64,000 nucleotides of DNA. Origin: Bacteroidota bacterium (GTDB lineage Bacteria; Bacteroidota; Bacteroidia; Flavobacteriales; Flavobacteriaceae). A model generated the notes under the pieces. That model was not told the origin of the DNA and did no database searches. It worked only from the letters and a program-made list of their open reading frames with translations. A program made the position numbers and the translations under genes. Each line of letters starts with the position of its first letter. The stretch's first letter is position 1. Location: assembly GCA_024279425.1 (NCBI GenBank), contig JAJRRO010000092.1:124001-188000 (forward strand). The letters run 5' to 3'. Positions 17,971-26,357 of the stretch are shown one piece after another.

Positions 17971-17978
17971 CAAATATA
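17971..17978 (-). promoter_or_regulatory. -7 promoter box TATATTTG of glnK-amt
   Basis: Exact TAnnTTTG match about 22 bp before the PII start on the minus strand. No sigma-54 -24/-12 element is visible. Confidence 0.5.
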
Positions 17979-18047
17979 GTTTTATTTCATGACCCCTATA
18001 AAAAACGGGGGTTAGTTTAGACATTTTTACAATAATATCAATTTTAC

Positions 18048-18063
18048 CCCTAAAAATTTAGGG
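18048..18063. promoter_or_regulatory. Palindrome upstream of glnK-amt
   Basis: Seven-base arms CCCTAAA and TTTAGGG around AA, about 70 bp upstream of the glnK -7 box. A possible operator; the regulator is unknown. Confidence 0.35.
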
Positions 18064-18229
18064 TATGTGCTTTTTTAATGTAATTATATGAAAATGTGAA
18101 CACAGCTATATGCAGTTTCAGAGTTTATTTTGAACTAATAATAGCTTTTAGGCAGTTTCATTGAAAATTATTCAATGAATAGCTGTATCTCCTTTAAAAA
18201 ATAATAATAATAAAAAGGGAGTGTTGTGC

Positions 18230-18601
18230 TTATAGCAATTTGGAAATCCATAATCCAATGGCAACAGCAAGAATACCAATGCAGATACTGGCAATAAGAT
18301 AGAAAGAGAAATGGAAAATTTCACCCATTTTCAAAAGGGAGTGTTTTTCAAAGGCAAATGTCGAAAAAGTCGTAAAACCTCCACAGAACCCTGTGGTTAA
18401 TAATAAGGTTTGGTTTTGGGTAAGATAGTTACCCTTAAAAGAAAGTCCCAATATGAACCCTATAAGAAGGCAACCTATTATATTGACTAAAAAAGTACCA
18501 AGAAAAAAATGATGAAAATAGGTGTTAAAGGTCTTTGAGATAATAAATCGGAGAATACTTCCAATCCCTCCACCGAGAAAAACAAGTAATATTTGTTTCA
18601 T
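18230..18601 (-). CDS. crcB: Fluoride channel CrcB/FluC
   Basis: 123 residues from M-K-Q-I-L-L-V (two residues after an upstream ATG). Four hydrophobic helices and the family signatures G-G-G-I-G-S-I-L-R near 11-19 and G-F-C-G-G-F-T-T-F-S-T-F near 72-83, the latter holding the pore phenylalanines. It works as a dual-topology dimer exporting fluoride. No fluoride riboswitch is visible upstream. Confidence 0.93.
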   Translation of the reverse strand: MKQILLVFLGGGIGSILRFIISKTFNTYFHHFFLGTFLVNIIGCLLIGFILGLSFKGNYLTQNQTLLLTTGFCGGFTTFSTFAFEKHSLLKMGEIFHFSFYLIASICIGILAVAIGLWISKLL

Positions 18602-18724
18602 CAGCACAAGTTACGGTTTTAACAAGAAATAAAAATGACCACTAATACATTGAAGAAAATTAATAAGAGGCAAAATCAGCAACCGTTTTTTATTGAAAGA
18701 ATGGACTACATTCAAAAGTTAAAA

Positions 18725-18904
18725 CTATACTGCTTTTTTGTAGTCACCAGTGGTCAAATCCAAAGGATATATTTTTGAAATTTTAGCATCTGGAAGGTTC
18801 TCGGAGACTTTACTTGAATTCTTGTTCGTGCCATAAAGGCTTACAAGCATCATGGCTGTATTAACGCAGACTAGGACAATGAGTATGGTGAAAAATGTCG
18901 TCAT
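18725..18904 (-). CDS. 59-residue single-pass membrane protein (micro-family member 1)
   Basis: ATG 18904 to TAG 18725. Residues 4-23 form one transmembrane helix (F-F-T-I-L-I-V-L-V-C-V-N-T-A-M-M-L-V-S-L); the tail is hydrophilic and ends T-G-D-Y-K-K-A-V. F4, F5, I7, L11, N15, L20 and S22 recur in the micro-ORFs at 34870 and 35104, which supports real coding. It lies downstream of a 62-residue membrane protein on the same strand. The function is unknown. Confidence 0.6.
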   Translation of the reverse strand: MTTFFTILIVLVCVNTAMMLVSLYGTNKNSSKVSENLPDAKISKIYPLDLTTGDYKKAV

Positions 18905-19018
18905 TTGATTGCTCTTTAGATGAATAACGCAAAATTACGCTGTTTGGTATTATCTACGGGATAAAATGCCCTAATTGTTGTCAAAGAGCCGTTTTTTGTG
19001 GTATACGTAAATTATTCG

Positions 19019-19207
19019 TTAATTATTAAGTAAATACTTAATACAAAATAGAATTAACAAGAAGATTATAAAGATTATTCCTACCCACTTCACGCCCTTA
19101 TAGTTCTTGGCATGCAATTTTTTATCTTTTTTATAGGTAAAAGTAATTATCAAGGTAAAGACAATGATAAAAAGAATGGCAAATACGACTTGTCCGGTAC
19201 TGAACAT
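19019..19207 (-). CDS. Small two-helix membrane protein
   Basis: 62 residues with hydrophobic helices at about 6-25 and 42-60 joined by a basic loop K-K-D-K-K-L-H-A-K-N-Y-K-G-V-K. I believe similar proteins beginning M-F-S-T-G-Q are common in flavobacteria, but no function is known. The 59-residue membrane protein follows 114 bp downstream. Confidence 0.6.
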   Translation of the reverse strand: MFSTGQVVFAILFIIVFTLIITFTYKKDKKLHAKNYKGVKWVGIIFIIFLLILFCIKYLLNN

Positions 19208-19374
19208 AACTTGAATTCAAAATAGTTATTCAATAAGGGTGAAAAAATAACTCCCAAGTATTAAGTACATAACGGTGAAATATGTTATGGTCATTGAAAA
19301 CTTGTGAATAAAATGATTTAGTATTTCAGCCCTTGTTTCATATTTTTATACAAAGCTAATCTAATTATAGAAAT

Positions 19375-19761
19375 ATGAAACACAAAATAAATGCCGTTGA
19401 ATTGTTTCATAACTCATTTGGACTTGGGGTTTCAAAAACCATGAAAGCCGATTTGGGAAGGGAAAAGAACTTGTTAAGATTCAATTTAATGGATGAGGAG
19501 AACAAAGAATATTTTGAAGCGGCCAGTGCTAATGATTTAGTCGAAGTGGCCGATGCTTTGGGAGATATGCTGTATATATTATGTGGAACCATATTGGAAC
19601 ACGGTATGCAGTATAAGATTGAAGAGGTGTTTGAAGAAATTCAAAGGAGCAATATGAGTAAATTGGGAGCTGATGGTAAACCTATTTATCGGGCAGATGG
19701 CAAGGTTCTCAAAGGGCCAAATTATTTTAAGCCAAATATCGAAGAAATTTTAAGTAAATAA
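19375..19761 (+). CDS. MazG-like nucleotide pyrophosphohydrolase
   Basis: 128 residues of the all-alpha NTP-PPase fold (MazG/PRA-PH group), cleaving a nucleotide to NMP and PPi with Mg2+. The metal-binding pairs are visible as D-E-E-N-K-E-Y-F-E-A (E-x-x-E, near 40-49) and V-E-V-A-D-A-L-G-D-M-L-Y (E-x-x-D, near 56-67). The C-terminal G-K-P-I-Y-R-A-D-G-K-V-x-K-G-P-N-Y is typical of the subgroup whose substrate is unclear. It converges on ilvE across a short hairpin. Confidence 0.82.
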   Translation: MKHKINAVELFHNSFGLGVSKTMKADLGREKNLLRFNLMDEENKEYFEAASANDLVEVADALGDMLYILCGTILEHGMQYKIEEVFEEIQRSNMSKLGADGKPIYRADGKVLKGPNYFKPNIEEILSK

Positions 19762-19782
19762 AAAGGGGCTTCAAGCCCCTTT
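19762..19782. terminator. Bidirectional terminator
   Basis: AAAGGGGC (19762-19769) and GCCCCTTT (19775-19782) around a five-base loop, between the convergent MazG-like and ilvE genes. Confidence 0.75.
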
Positions 19783-19794
19783 ATGGAATATATC

Positions 19795-20859
19795 TTAAAC
19801 TTTAAATCGCCAACCAAATTTATCCTGATCCCTGTTGTATTGAATATCTGTGATACGCTTTTTAAGCCTAGCGGCATAGCTGTTAGGTATTTCAGGAAGG
19901 TCATAATCGGTACCTCTATAACCAAATGTGGCAATTGGGGAAACCACGGCAGCAGTACCTGCCCCGAACATTTCCTTTAGTGACCCATTTTTCGCAGCTT
20001 CAACAACCTCAGAAACGGTAATTTTACGAACCTCGACTGCTATGCCTTCATCCTTGGCAATTTCCAAAATGCTTTTACGGGTAATTCCGTCAAGAATCCT
20101 ATCGCTGGTCGGTCCGGTTATTAAGGTATCATTGATTCGTACAAAGATATTCATTGCACCAGCTTCCTCGATATACTCGTGCGTGTTGTCGTCGGTCCAA
20201 ATGACCTGGTTGTACCCTTTTTCAATGGCCAATTGGGTTGGGTAGAATTGTCCCGCATAATTACCACCTGCCTTGGCATAACCTACCCCACCATTAGCTG
20301 ATCTGGAATAGGTCTCTTCGATTAGAACTTTAACTTTTCCCGAAAAATAGGCGCCTGAAGGGGCACATATTACTATAAAGGTATAGGCATCGGCTGGGGA
20401 AGCATGTAAGCCATTTCCAGACGCAAAAACAAAGGGTCTAATATATAAAGAACTGCCAGCAGTCTCTGGAATCCATTTTTTATCCAATTCCAAAAGCGCT
20501 GTAAGACCATCGATAAAATACTCCTCAGGCAATTCAGGAATGGCCATTCTCTTTGCAGAGATATTCAATCGTTTGTGATTGTCAAAGGGACGAAACAACC
20601 AAACATCATCGTTTTCGTCTTTATAAGCCTTCATGCCTTCAAAAATTGATTGCCCATAATGAAATATTTTGGCCGAAGGGTCAAGGTTTATTGGCTGATA
20701 GGGCATAATTTCAGGGAGTTCCCAGGCACCATTTTGATATTTGCAAACCAACATATGGTCTGTAAAAACACTTCCAAAGGCCAGATTATCAAAATCGACT
20801 TGATCAATTTTCGATGTTTTTGCTTTTTCGATTTTCAAGTTTTTTGTGCTTGTCTCCAT
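19795..20859 (-). CDS. ilvE: Branched-chain amino acid aminotransferase
   Basis: 354 residues, class IV PLP aminotransferase. It interconverts Val, Leu and Ile with their 2-keto acids. Visible are H-Y-G-Q-S-I-F-E-G-M-K-A (67-78), the R-P-F segment, the PLP lysine K196 in G-Y-A-K-A-G-G-N-Y-A and the E-x-G-A-M-N-I-F block. The long form fits the IlvE type II group. It is divergent from the DUF4920 gene. Confidence 0.95.
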   Translation of the reverse strand: METSTKNLKIEKAKTSKIDQVDFDNLAFGSVFTDHMLVCKYQNGAWELPEIMPYQPINLDPSAKIFHYGQSIFEGMKAYKDENDDVWLFRPFDNHKRLNISAKRMAIPELPEEYFIDGLTALLELDKKWIPETAGSSLYIRPFVFASGNGLHASPADAYTFIVICAPSGAYFSGKVKVLIEETYSRSANGGVGYAKAGGNYAGQFYPTQLAIEKGYNQVIWTDDNTHEYIEEAGAMNIFVRINDTLITGPTSDRILDGITRKSILEIAKDEGIAVEVRKITVSEVVEAAKNGSLKEMFGAGTAAVVSPIATFGYRGTDYDLPEIPNSYAARLKKRITDIQYNRDQDKFGWRFKV

Positions 20860-20967
20860 AGGTAATATTGAATTAAAAGAATAAAATTAGAAAATTATCC
20901 CAATCCACTCTTCTTTTTTTATCTAAAAATGCCCAATTTTACGGGAGTCATCCAAATTTTAGGAAAT

Positions 20968-21471
20968 ATGAGAAGTTTTAACGTTTTACTTGTGTTTTTT
21001 GTACTGAATTCCGTTTGTAATGGCCAGGAACCTGATAAAGAAAGGGTGTTATTTGTCGATGGGGGTCAGGAATTGATGGCTTTTGGAGATAAAATAGACG
21101 TCGAAGGAAGTGTTTCAAGTCAAATGATGGCCATCAAATACAATCGTATGACGATTACAGATACAGTACATGCTAAATTCACAGGAATTGTGACCAACGT
21201 ATGTCAAGCTAAGGGTTGTTGGATGAAAGTACAACTCGGGGATGGTCAGGAGGCCATGGTACGCTTTAAAGATTATGGCTTTTTCGTACCAAAAGATATT
21301 AAGGGAAGACAGGTTGTGGTCAATGGATGGGCTTTTGTTGAGGAAATGGGAATTGAGGACCAAAAGCATTTCGCCAGGGATGCTGGAAAATCTGAGGAGG
21401 AAATAGCAAAAATAGACCAATCAAAAAGAAGCTATGGTTTTGAGGCTAACGGTGTTCTATTGAAAGAATAA
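20968..21471 (+). CDS. DUF4920 exported protein
   Basis: 167 residues from ATG 20968; an earlier ATG at 20929 would add 13 residues before the signal peptide. Signal peptide ends near C-N-G-Q. The body is a small beta domain with the cysteine motif V-C-Q-A-K-G-C-W-M near 77-85 and the D-Y-G-F-F-V-P block, both marks of DUF4920. The two cysteines could bind metal; the function is unknown. mnmD begins 5 bp after its stop. Confidence 0.82.
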   Translation: MRSFNVLLVFFVLNSVCNGQEPDKERVLFVDGGQELMAFGDKIDVEGSVSSQMMAIKYNRMTITDTVHAKFTGIVTNVCQAKGCWMKVQLGDGQEAMVRFKDYGFFVPKDIKGRQVVVNGWAFVEEMGIEDQKHFARDAGKSEEEIAKIDQSKRSYGFEANGVLLKE

Positions 21472-21475
21472 TGTC

Positions 21476-22138
21476 ATGCAGCGTGAGATAATAACGACTT
21501 CAGATGGTTCCAAGACCATTCAGATCAAGGATTGGAATGAGCAGTATCATTCCAAACATGGGGCCATACAAGAGGCATACCACGTTTTTATAAAACACGG
21601 ACTGAGTTTATTTAAAAACGAATCAATCAGTATATTGGAAATTGGGTTCGGCACAGGTCTTAATGCTTTAATTAGCCTTTTAGAAGCACCTAATCATTGC
21701 CTGAATATTGAGTATACTGGTGTTGAGGCGTATCCCATAAAGAAAGATGAACTGAGGCAACTAAATTATATTTCAGAGCTGAAGGCAGATTTATTCGCGG
21801 AGCACTTTAAGCAAATGCATCAATCTCCTTGGGAAGAAGAGATTTACATTTCGGACTATTTTCAGCTAAAAAAACAAATGTCGGATTTTAGGGAGATTAA
21901 GGCTGATAACATATTCGATTTGGTGTATTTCGATGCCTTTGGCGCACGTGTTCAACCCGAATTATGGACCGAAAGTATTTTTGAAATAATGTTCAAAGCC
22001 CTCAAGAAAGAAGGCGTTCTGGTCACATATTCTGCCAAAGGTAGTGTAAGAAGAGCCATGCAAGCCGTGGGTTTGATAGTTGAAAGATTACCAGGGCCAC
22101 CAGGCAAAAGAGAAATGCTTAGGGCAACCAAACCCTAA
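21476..22138 (+). CDS. mnmD: tRNA (5-methylaminomethyl-2-thiouridine) methyltransferase
   Basis: 220 residues, a stand-alone form of the methyltransferase half of E. coli MnmC. It methylates nm5s2U to mnm5s2U at tRNA wobble position 34 with SAM. Marks: E-A-Y-H-V-F-I near 33, the SAM loop L-E-I-G-F-G-T-G-L-N near 56-65, D-A-F-G-A-R-V-Q-P-E-L-W near 151-162 and the closing G-P-P-G-K-R-E-M-L-R-A. The oxidase domain of MnmC is absent, as is normal in Bacteroidota. Confidence 0.9.
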   Translation: MQREIITTSDGSKTIQIKDWNEQYHSKHGAIQEAYHVFIKHGLSLFKNESISILEIGFGTGLNALISLLEAPNHCLNIEYTGVEAYPIKKDELRQLNYISELKADLFAEHFKQMHQSPWEEEIYISDYFQLKKQMSDFREIKADNIFDLVYFDAFGARVQPELWTESIFEIMFKALKKEGVLVTYSAKGSVRRAMQAVGLIVERLPGPPGKREMLRATKP

Positions 22139-22341
22139 TATGTTCTTTATAAAAGGTTAAAACGGTCATTTCCTTATAACAAGCTTAACATTAGGGAAAT
22201 AACAGTGTTAAATCAAAACTAAAATCCAACCTTCCTAGCTTTAATTCGCATACCTTTATTCTATCGAATGAGTCGTTTTAACACACAGGTCCGAGACGGT
22301 CCAGGGGTGTTGCATTAGACTTTAAAAAAACATTGGTGCAG

Positions 22342-23289
22342 ATGAAAATCTTGGTTACTGGGGCTACAGGGTTAATTGGAAGGGAGATTGTAGAATTGAG
22401 CAATAAGCAGGGGATTTCCGTAAACTATCTAACCACAAATCGAGACAAAATAGTTTCCAATGAAAACTTTCAAGGATTTTATTGGAATCCTACTACGAAA
22501 GAAATAGATATAAAGTGCTTTGAGGGGGTAACTGGGATTATTAATCTTGCTGGTGCAAATATTTTCAATAAATGGACTTCCAATTACAAGAATCAAATCT
22601 TGTCCAGTAGATTGAATTCGATTAAAACACTAACTCAGGCTTTGGGTAAAATAGACTCCAAGCATATAACTTCTTTTGTTTCGGCATCAGCAATTGGTAT
22701 TTACCCAAGTTCTTTGAGCAATTATTACAATGAGGAAGAAAAAAAAATAGATGATAGTTTGTTGGGTGAAGTAGTTGATTCTTGGGAAAAAGAAATTGAT
22801 ACATTAGCTCAATTTGGATTTTTGGTCTCCAAGATTAGGATTGGGATGGTATTGTCTCTTGACGGAGGAGCGTTGCCTAAGATTGCAAAAGCCATAAGAA
22901 GCTATGTAGGTGCACCATTTGGCACAGGAAAACAATGGCAGTCATGGATTCATGTGTCTGATTTGGCGCGGATGTTTTTATTCATAACCCAAAATGGTCT
23001 GAATGGTATTTATAATGGTGTAAGTCCTAACCCCGTTACCAACGCTAAAATGATTAAAGAAATGGCAAAGACATTGGGTAAACCATTGATTTTGCCCAAA
23101 ATCCCAAAATTTGTACTACAAATTATTCTGGGCCAAAAGTCCTATTTGCTTTTTTCCAGTCATAGGGTAAGCAGTAAAAAAATAGCCGAGGAAGGTTTTG
23201 TTTTCGAGTGCCCGAATATTACCAATGCCCTTGAACAATTTTTTAATAACACCTTCTTGAAAAATTTGCGTGACGATACTTACACCTAA
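22342..23289 (+). CDS. TIGR01777-family epimerase (SDR)
   Basis: 315 residues from ATG 22342. Extended short-chain dehydrogenase fold with N-terminal G-A-T-G-L-I-G (7-13) for NAD(P), I-N-L-A-G-A-N-I, S-A-S-A-I-G-I-Y-P and the family block F-G-T-G-K-Q-W-Q-S-W-I-H-V-S-D-L. This matches TIGR01777 (YfcH/SulA-like) proteins, whose substrate is unknown. The upstream 200 bp contain no gene. Confidence 0.85.
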   Translation: MKILVTGATGLIGREIVELSNKQGISVNYLTTNRDKIVSNENFQGFYWNPTTKEIDIKCFEGVTGIINLAGANIFNKWTSNYKNQILSSRLNSIKTLTQALGKIDSKHITSFVSASAIGIYPSSLSNYYNEEEKKIDDSLLGEVVDSWEKEIDTLAQFGFLVSKIRIGMVLSLDGGALPKIAKAIRSYVGAPFGTGKQWQSWIHVSDLARMFLFITQNGLNGIYNGVSPNPVTNAKMIKEMAKTLGKPLILPKIPKFVLQIILGQKSYLLFSSHRVSSKKIAEEGFVFECPNITNALEQFFNNTFLKNLRDDTYT

Positions 23290-23370
23290 GAGTTTTTGTC
23301 CTAAAAAGACTTGGATAAGCCCCATTAGAATTTCAGAAATCTGCGACTCGTACCATTTTTCAATAAAGAT

Positions 23371-23412
23371 TGGTGACATTTTGACATTTTTAAAGAAATG
23401 GCAGTACTTTTG
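23371..23412 (+). promoter_or_regulatory. grpE-dnaJ promoter region
   Basis: The -7 box TACTTTTG is at 23405-23412 and a TTTG at 23380-23383 lies 21 bp before it. The same stretch contains a direct repeat TGACATTT TGACATTT, spaced as a possible heat-shock regulator site. Confidence 0.5.
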
Positions 23413-23448
23413 CCATCCTACAAATTAAGATTTAAACGACTATTTTAA

Positions 23449-24018
23449 ATGAATAAAAAAAATAAAGCTGAAGAGATATTGAATGAAGAAATCTCTAAGG
23501 AACAGATAAATAAGAATGCTGAAGTCATTGACGGTCAAGAAGAAGTTGTAAGCGAAGAAAAAACCAAGAGTAAGGAAGAGCGGTTTGAAGAAGATCTGAT
23601 AAAAGAGAAAGATAAATTTTTACGCCTATTCGCAGAATTTGAAAATTATAAAAAGCGGACCTCTAAGGAGCGTATTGATTTGTTCAAAACGGCCGGTCAA
23701 GAGGTCATTGTCGCATTACTTCCGGTACTAGATGATTTTGATCGGGCTCTAAAGGAATTGGTGAAATCAGAGGATAAAGAAATGTTCAAGGGCGTTGAAC
23801 TTATCAATGGTAAATTAAAGGAGGCCCTAAAATCAAAAGGGATGGAGGAAGTGCAGGCAAAACAGGGAGATACCTTTGATGCTGAAATTCATGATGCCAT
23901 TACACAAATACCTGCACCGAGTAAAAAACTTAAGGGGAAGATCATAGATGTTGTTGAAAAAGGTTATAAACTGGGAGATAGGATAATTCGCCATCCGAAA
24001 GTGGTAGTCGGAAACTAA
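23449..24018 (+). CDS. grpE: Nucleotide exchange factor GrpE
   Basis: 189 residues. It releases ADP from DnaK. A charged N-terminal tail (1-55) is followed by the long dimerisation helix (K-D-K-F-L-R-L-F-A-E-F-E-N-Y-K-K-R) and the C-terminal beta-wing with H-D-A-I-T-Q-I-P and V-V-E-K-G-Y-K-L-G-D-R-I-I-R-H-P-K-V-V-V-G, the family's end. dnaJ follows after 9 bp. Confidence 0.96.
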   Translation: MNKKNKAEEILNEEISKEQINKNAEVIDGQEEVVSEEKTKSKEERFEEDLIKEKDKFLRLFAEFENYKKRTSKERIDLFKTAGQEVIVALLPVLDDFDRALKELVKSEDKEMFKGVELINGKLKEALKSKGMEEVQAKQGDTFDAEIHDAITQIPAPSKKLKGKIIDVVEKGYKLGDRIIRHPKVVVGN

Positions 24019-24027
24019 AAATCGAGC

Positions 24028-25131
24028 ATGAAGGAAGATTATTATGACATACTGGGCATTGATAAAAATGCTACAGCGGCTGAAATTAAAAAAGCATATC
24101 GAAAGAAAGCACTAGAGCACCATCCTGACAAAAATCCAGGTAATCCAAAGGCAGAAGAGATATTTAAAAAATCTGCTGAAGCCTACGAAGTTCTTAGTAA
24201 TGCAGATAAAAAGGCACGTTATGACCAGTATGGCCATGCTGCTTTTGAAAGTGGCGGAGGATTTGGCGGCGGAGGAATGAACATGGATGATATCTTTAGC
24301 CAGTTTGGAGATATTTTTGGTGGAGCTTTTGGTGGTGGTGGTTGCGGTGGCGGTGGTCAACGAAGGGTAAAGGGTAGTAATCTTAGAATAAGGGTAAAGC
24401 TTACTTTGGAAGAAGTCGCTCATGGTGTCGAGAAAAAAGTAAAGGTTCGTAGAAAGATACAGGCTGCCGGAGTTACCTATAAGACCTGTGCAACCTGTGG
24501 TGGTAGGGGGCAGGTAACCAAAATCACCAATACCATTCTTGGTAGAATGCAGACTGCTGCGGTATGTAATGCCTGTAGTGGTAGCGGACAAATTATAGAT
24601 AAACGACCAAGCGATGCTGATGGCCAAGGTTTGAAAATAGCAGAAGAAACGGTTTCGATTAAAATTCCGGCGGGCGTTGAGGAAGGTATGCAGTTAAAAG
24701 TGCCTGGAAAAGGAAATGAAGCACCGGGAAATGGAATTTCAGGAGATTTGTTGGTGGCCATTGAGACGCTGGACCATGATACTCTTAAACGAGAAGGGGA
24801 TAATTTACATTATGACCTTTATATCAGCTTTTCCGAAGCGGTATTAGGAACTTCAAAGGAGATTGATGCCGTTAGTGGTAAAGTTCGAATTAAATTGGAG
24901 TCGGGCATTCAATCAGGTAAGATCCTGAGACTGAGAGGTAAAGGTATATCGAGTATAAACGGTTATGGAAGTGGCGACCTTTTGGTACATGTGAATGTCT
25001 GGACGCCTAAAGAACTGAATAGGGAGCAAAAAGAGTTTTTTGAGAGAATGAGTGGCAATGAGAATTTTGAGCCAAAACCGGAGAAATCTGATAAATCTTT
25101 CTTTGAAAAAGTAAAAGATATGTTCTCCTAA
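24028..25131 (+). CDS. dnaJ: Chaperone DnaJ with a two-motif zinc finger
   Basis: 367 residues. J domain (1-70) with H-P-D at 32-34 stimulates DnaK ATPase; a Gly/Phe-rich linker follows to about 120. The zinc-finger region shows only two CxxCxGxG repeats (C-A-T-C-G-G-R-G and C-N-A-C-S-G-S-G) where classic DnaJ has four, so one zinc site is expected. The C-terminal substrate domains are complete ([17 protein letters not shown]). This shortened form is, to my knowledge, usual in flavobacteria. Confidence 0.95.
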   Translation: MKEDYYDILGIDKNATAAEIKKAYRKKALEHHPDKNPGNPKAEEIFKKSAEAYEVLSNADKKARYDQYGHAAFESGGGFGGGGMNMDDIFSQFGDIFGGAFGGGGCGGGGQRRVKGSNLRIRVKLTLEEVAHGVEKKVKVRRKIQAAGVTYKTCATCGGRGQVTKITNTILGRMQTAAVCNACSGSGQIIDKRPSDADGQGLKIAEETVSIKIPAGVEEGMQLKVPGKGNEAPGNGISGDLLVAIETLDHDTLKREGDNLHYDLYISFSEAVLGTSKEIDAVSGKVRIKLESGIQSGKILRLRGKGISSINGYGSGDLLVHVNVWTPKELNREQKEFFERMSGNENFEPKPEKSDKSFFEKVKDMFS

Positions 25132-25222
25132 CGAATATCAGATTGAGTATTAAATAAAAAACGTATATTTGGTTTAATATTGGGAAACCAATATTAATTT
25201 TCTTTTTCATAGCAATTTTTTT

Positions 25223-25260
25223 CCCATCCTTGATTTTTTGAGGGTGGGTTTTGTTTTTTA
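25223..25260 (+). terminator. Terminator after grpE-dnaJ
   Basis: Arms CCCATCCT (25223-25230) and AGGGTGGG (25241-25248, one G-T pair) followed by TTTTGTTTTTT. Confidence 0.75.
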
Positions 25261-25421
25261 GGTGCCCTCTCATATTAAAATATATCAAAGAGATGTATTT
25301 AAAATAGAATGTTAAACGCATACCGAGATCTATGTGAATCTTAACATTTTATTAATAGGGGTTTTGTTTTTTGGAGTCATACAGTTTATAGCAATTCTAT
25401 ATCTTTGGCAAAATTGCCTAC

Positions 25422-26357
25422 ATGAACTACATTTTGGTTACTAAAGAGGTTACCAAACAATTTGGGAAGCACATCGCTCTAAATAAAGTTTCCTTGGAAA
25501 TTCCTGAAAATAGTATTTATGGGCTTCTTGGCCCAAACGGTGCTGGTAAAACTACCCTCATACGCATTATAAACCAAATAATCTATCCCGATAGCGGGGA
25601 GGTGTTTTTTGATGGAGAGCTTTTAAAGCCACATCATATAAGTACCATTGGATATTTGCCAGAAGAAAGAGGCTTGTATAAAAGCATGAAGGTTGGCGAG
25701 CAGGCCCTGTATTTGGCCCAGTTAAAAGGGCTTAAAAGAAATGAAGCCAAAAAGCGCTTGAAATTTTGGTTTGAAAAATTGGATATCGGAAATTGGTGGA
25801 ACAAAAAGGTTCAAGAACTTTCTAAGGGTATGGCCCAGAAAATCCAATTTATTATTACTGTCCTTCATGAGCCCAAGTTGCTCATTTTTGACGAACCCTT
25901 TAGTGGTTTTGACCCTATTAATGCCAATATCATAAAGGATGAGATACTCAACCTAAGGAATAATGGGACTTCAATTATCTTTTCGACACATCGAATGGAA
26001 TCTGTGGAGGAATTATGCGATCATATTGCATTGATACATCAATCTGAAAAAATATTGGATGGTAAATTATCAGATATAAAGAAAGCATATAAAAACAATA
26101 TTTTCAAAGTTGGTTTGGAAGTTGAAAATGGCAAGGGTCTTTTGAATGAGTTGTCCAATAAATTCCAGTTGACATCCTCAGAATTCAATCCCGATGGAAA
26201 TCAACTGGACTTCACTGTGCAGCTTCCAAACGGTAATTCCAAAGATATTTTGGCATTTTTGGCGGGCAAAGCTAATATGAATCAGTTTGTGGAGACCATT
26301 CCATCAGCAAACGAGATATTTATCCAAACTGTTCAAAATAAGGATGCCAATGAATAA
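25422..26357 (+). CDS. ABC-2 exporter ATP-binding protein
   Basis: 311 residues. NatA/CcmA-type NBD with Walker A G-P-N-G-A-G-K-T near 38-45, signature L-S-K-G-M-A-Q-K, Walker B L-L-I-F-D-E-P-F-S-G-F-D-P and switch S-T-H-R-M. The C-terminal 80 residues form the DUF4162-like extension found in NatA-type ATPases. It overlaps the permease gene by 8 bp. The substrate is unknown; NatAB of Bacillus exports Na+. Confidence 0.9.
   Translation: MNYILVTKEVTKQFGKHIALNKVSLEIPENSIYGLLGPNGAGKTTLIRIINQIIYPDSGEVFFDGELLKPHHISTIGYLPEERGLYKSMKVGEQALYLAQLKGLKRNEAKKRLKFWFEKLDIGNWWNKKVQELSKGMAQKIQFIITVLHEPKLLIFDEPFSGFDPINANIIKDEILNLRNNGTSIIFSTHRMESVEELCDHIALIHQSEKILDGKLSDIKKAYKNNIFKVGLEVENGKGLLNELSNKFQLTSSEFNPDGNQLDFTVQLPNGNSKDILAFLAGKANMNQFVETIPSANEIFIQTVQNKDANE

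Noticed and set aside
18602-18724. Fluoride riboswitch before crcB
   Set aside because: The conserved fluoride aptamer sequence is not present.
19226-19294. 22-codon hydrophobic frame on the minus strand
   Set aside because: It lacks the F-F, N15 and S22 pattern of the micro-family and has no promoter box.
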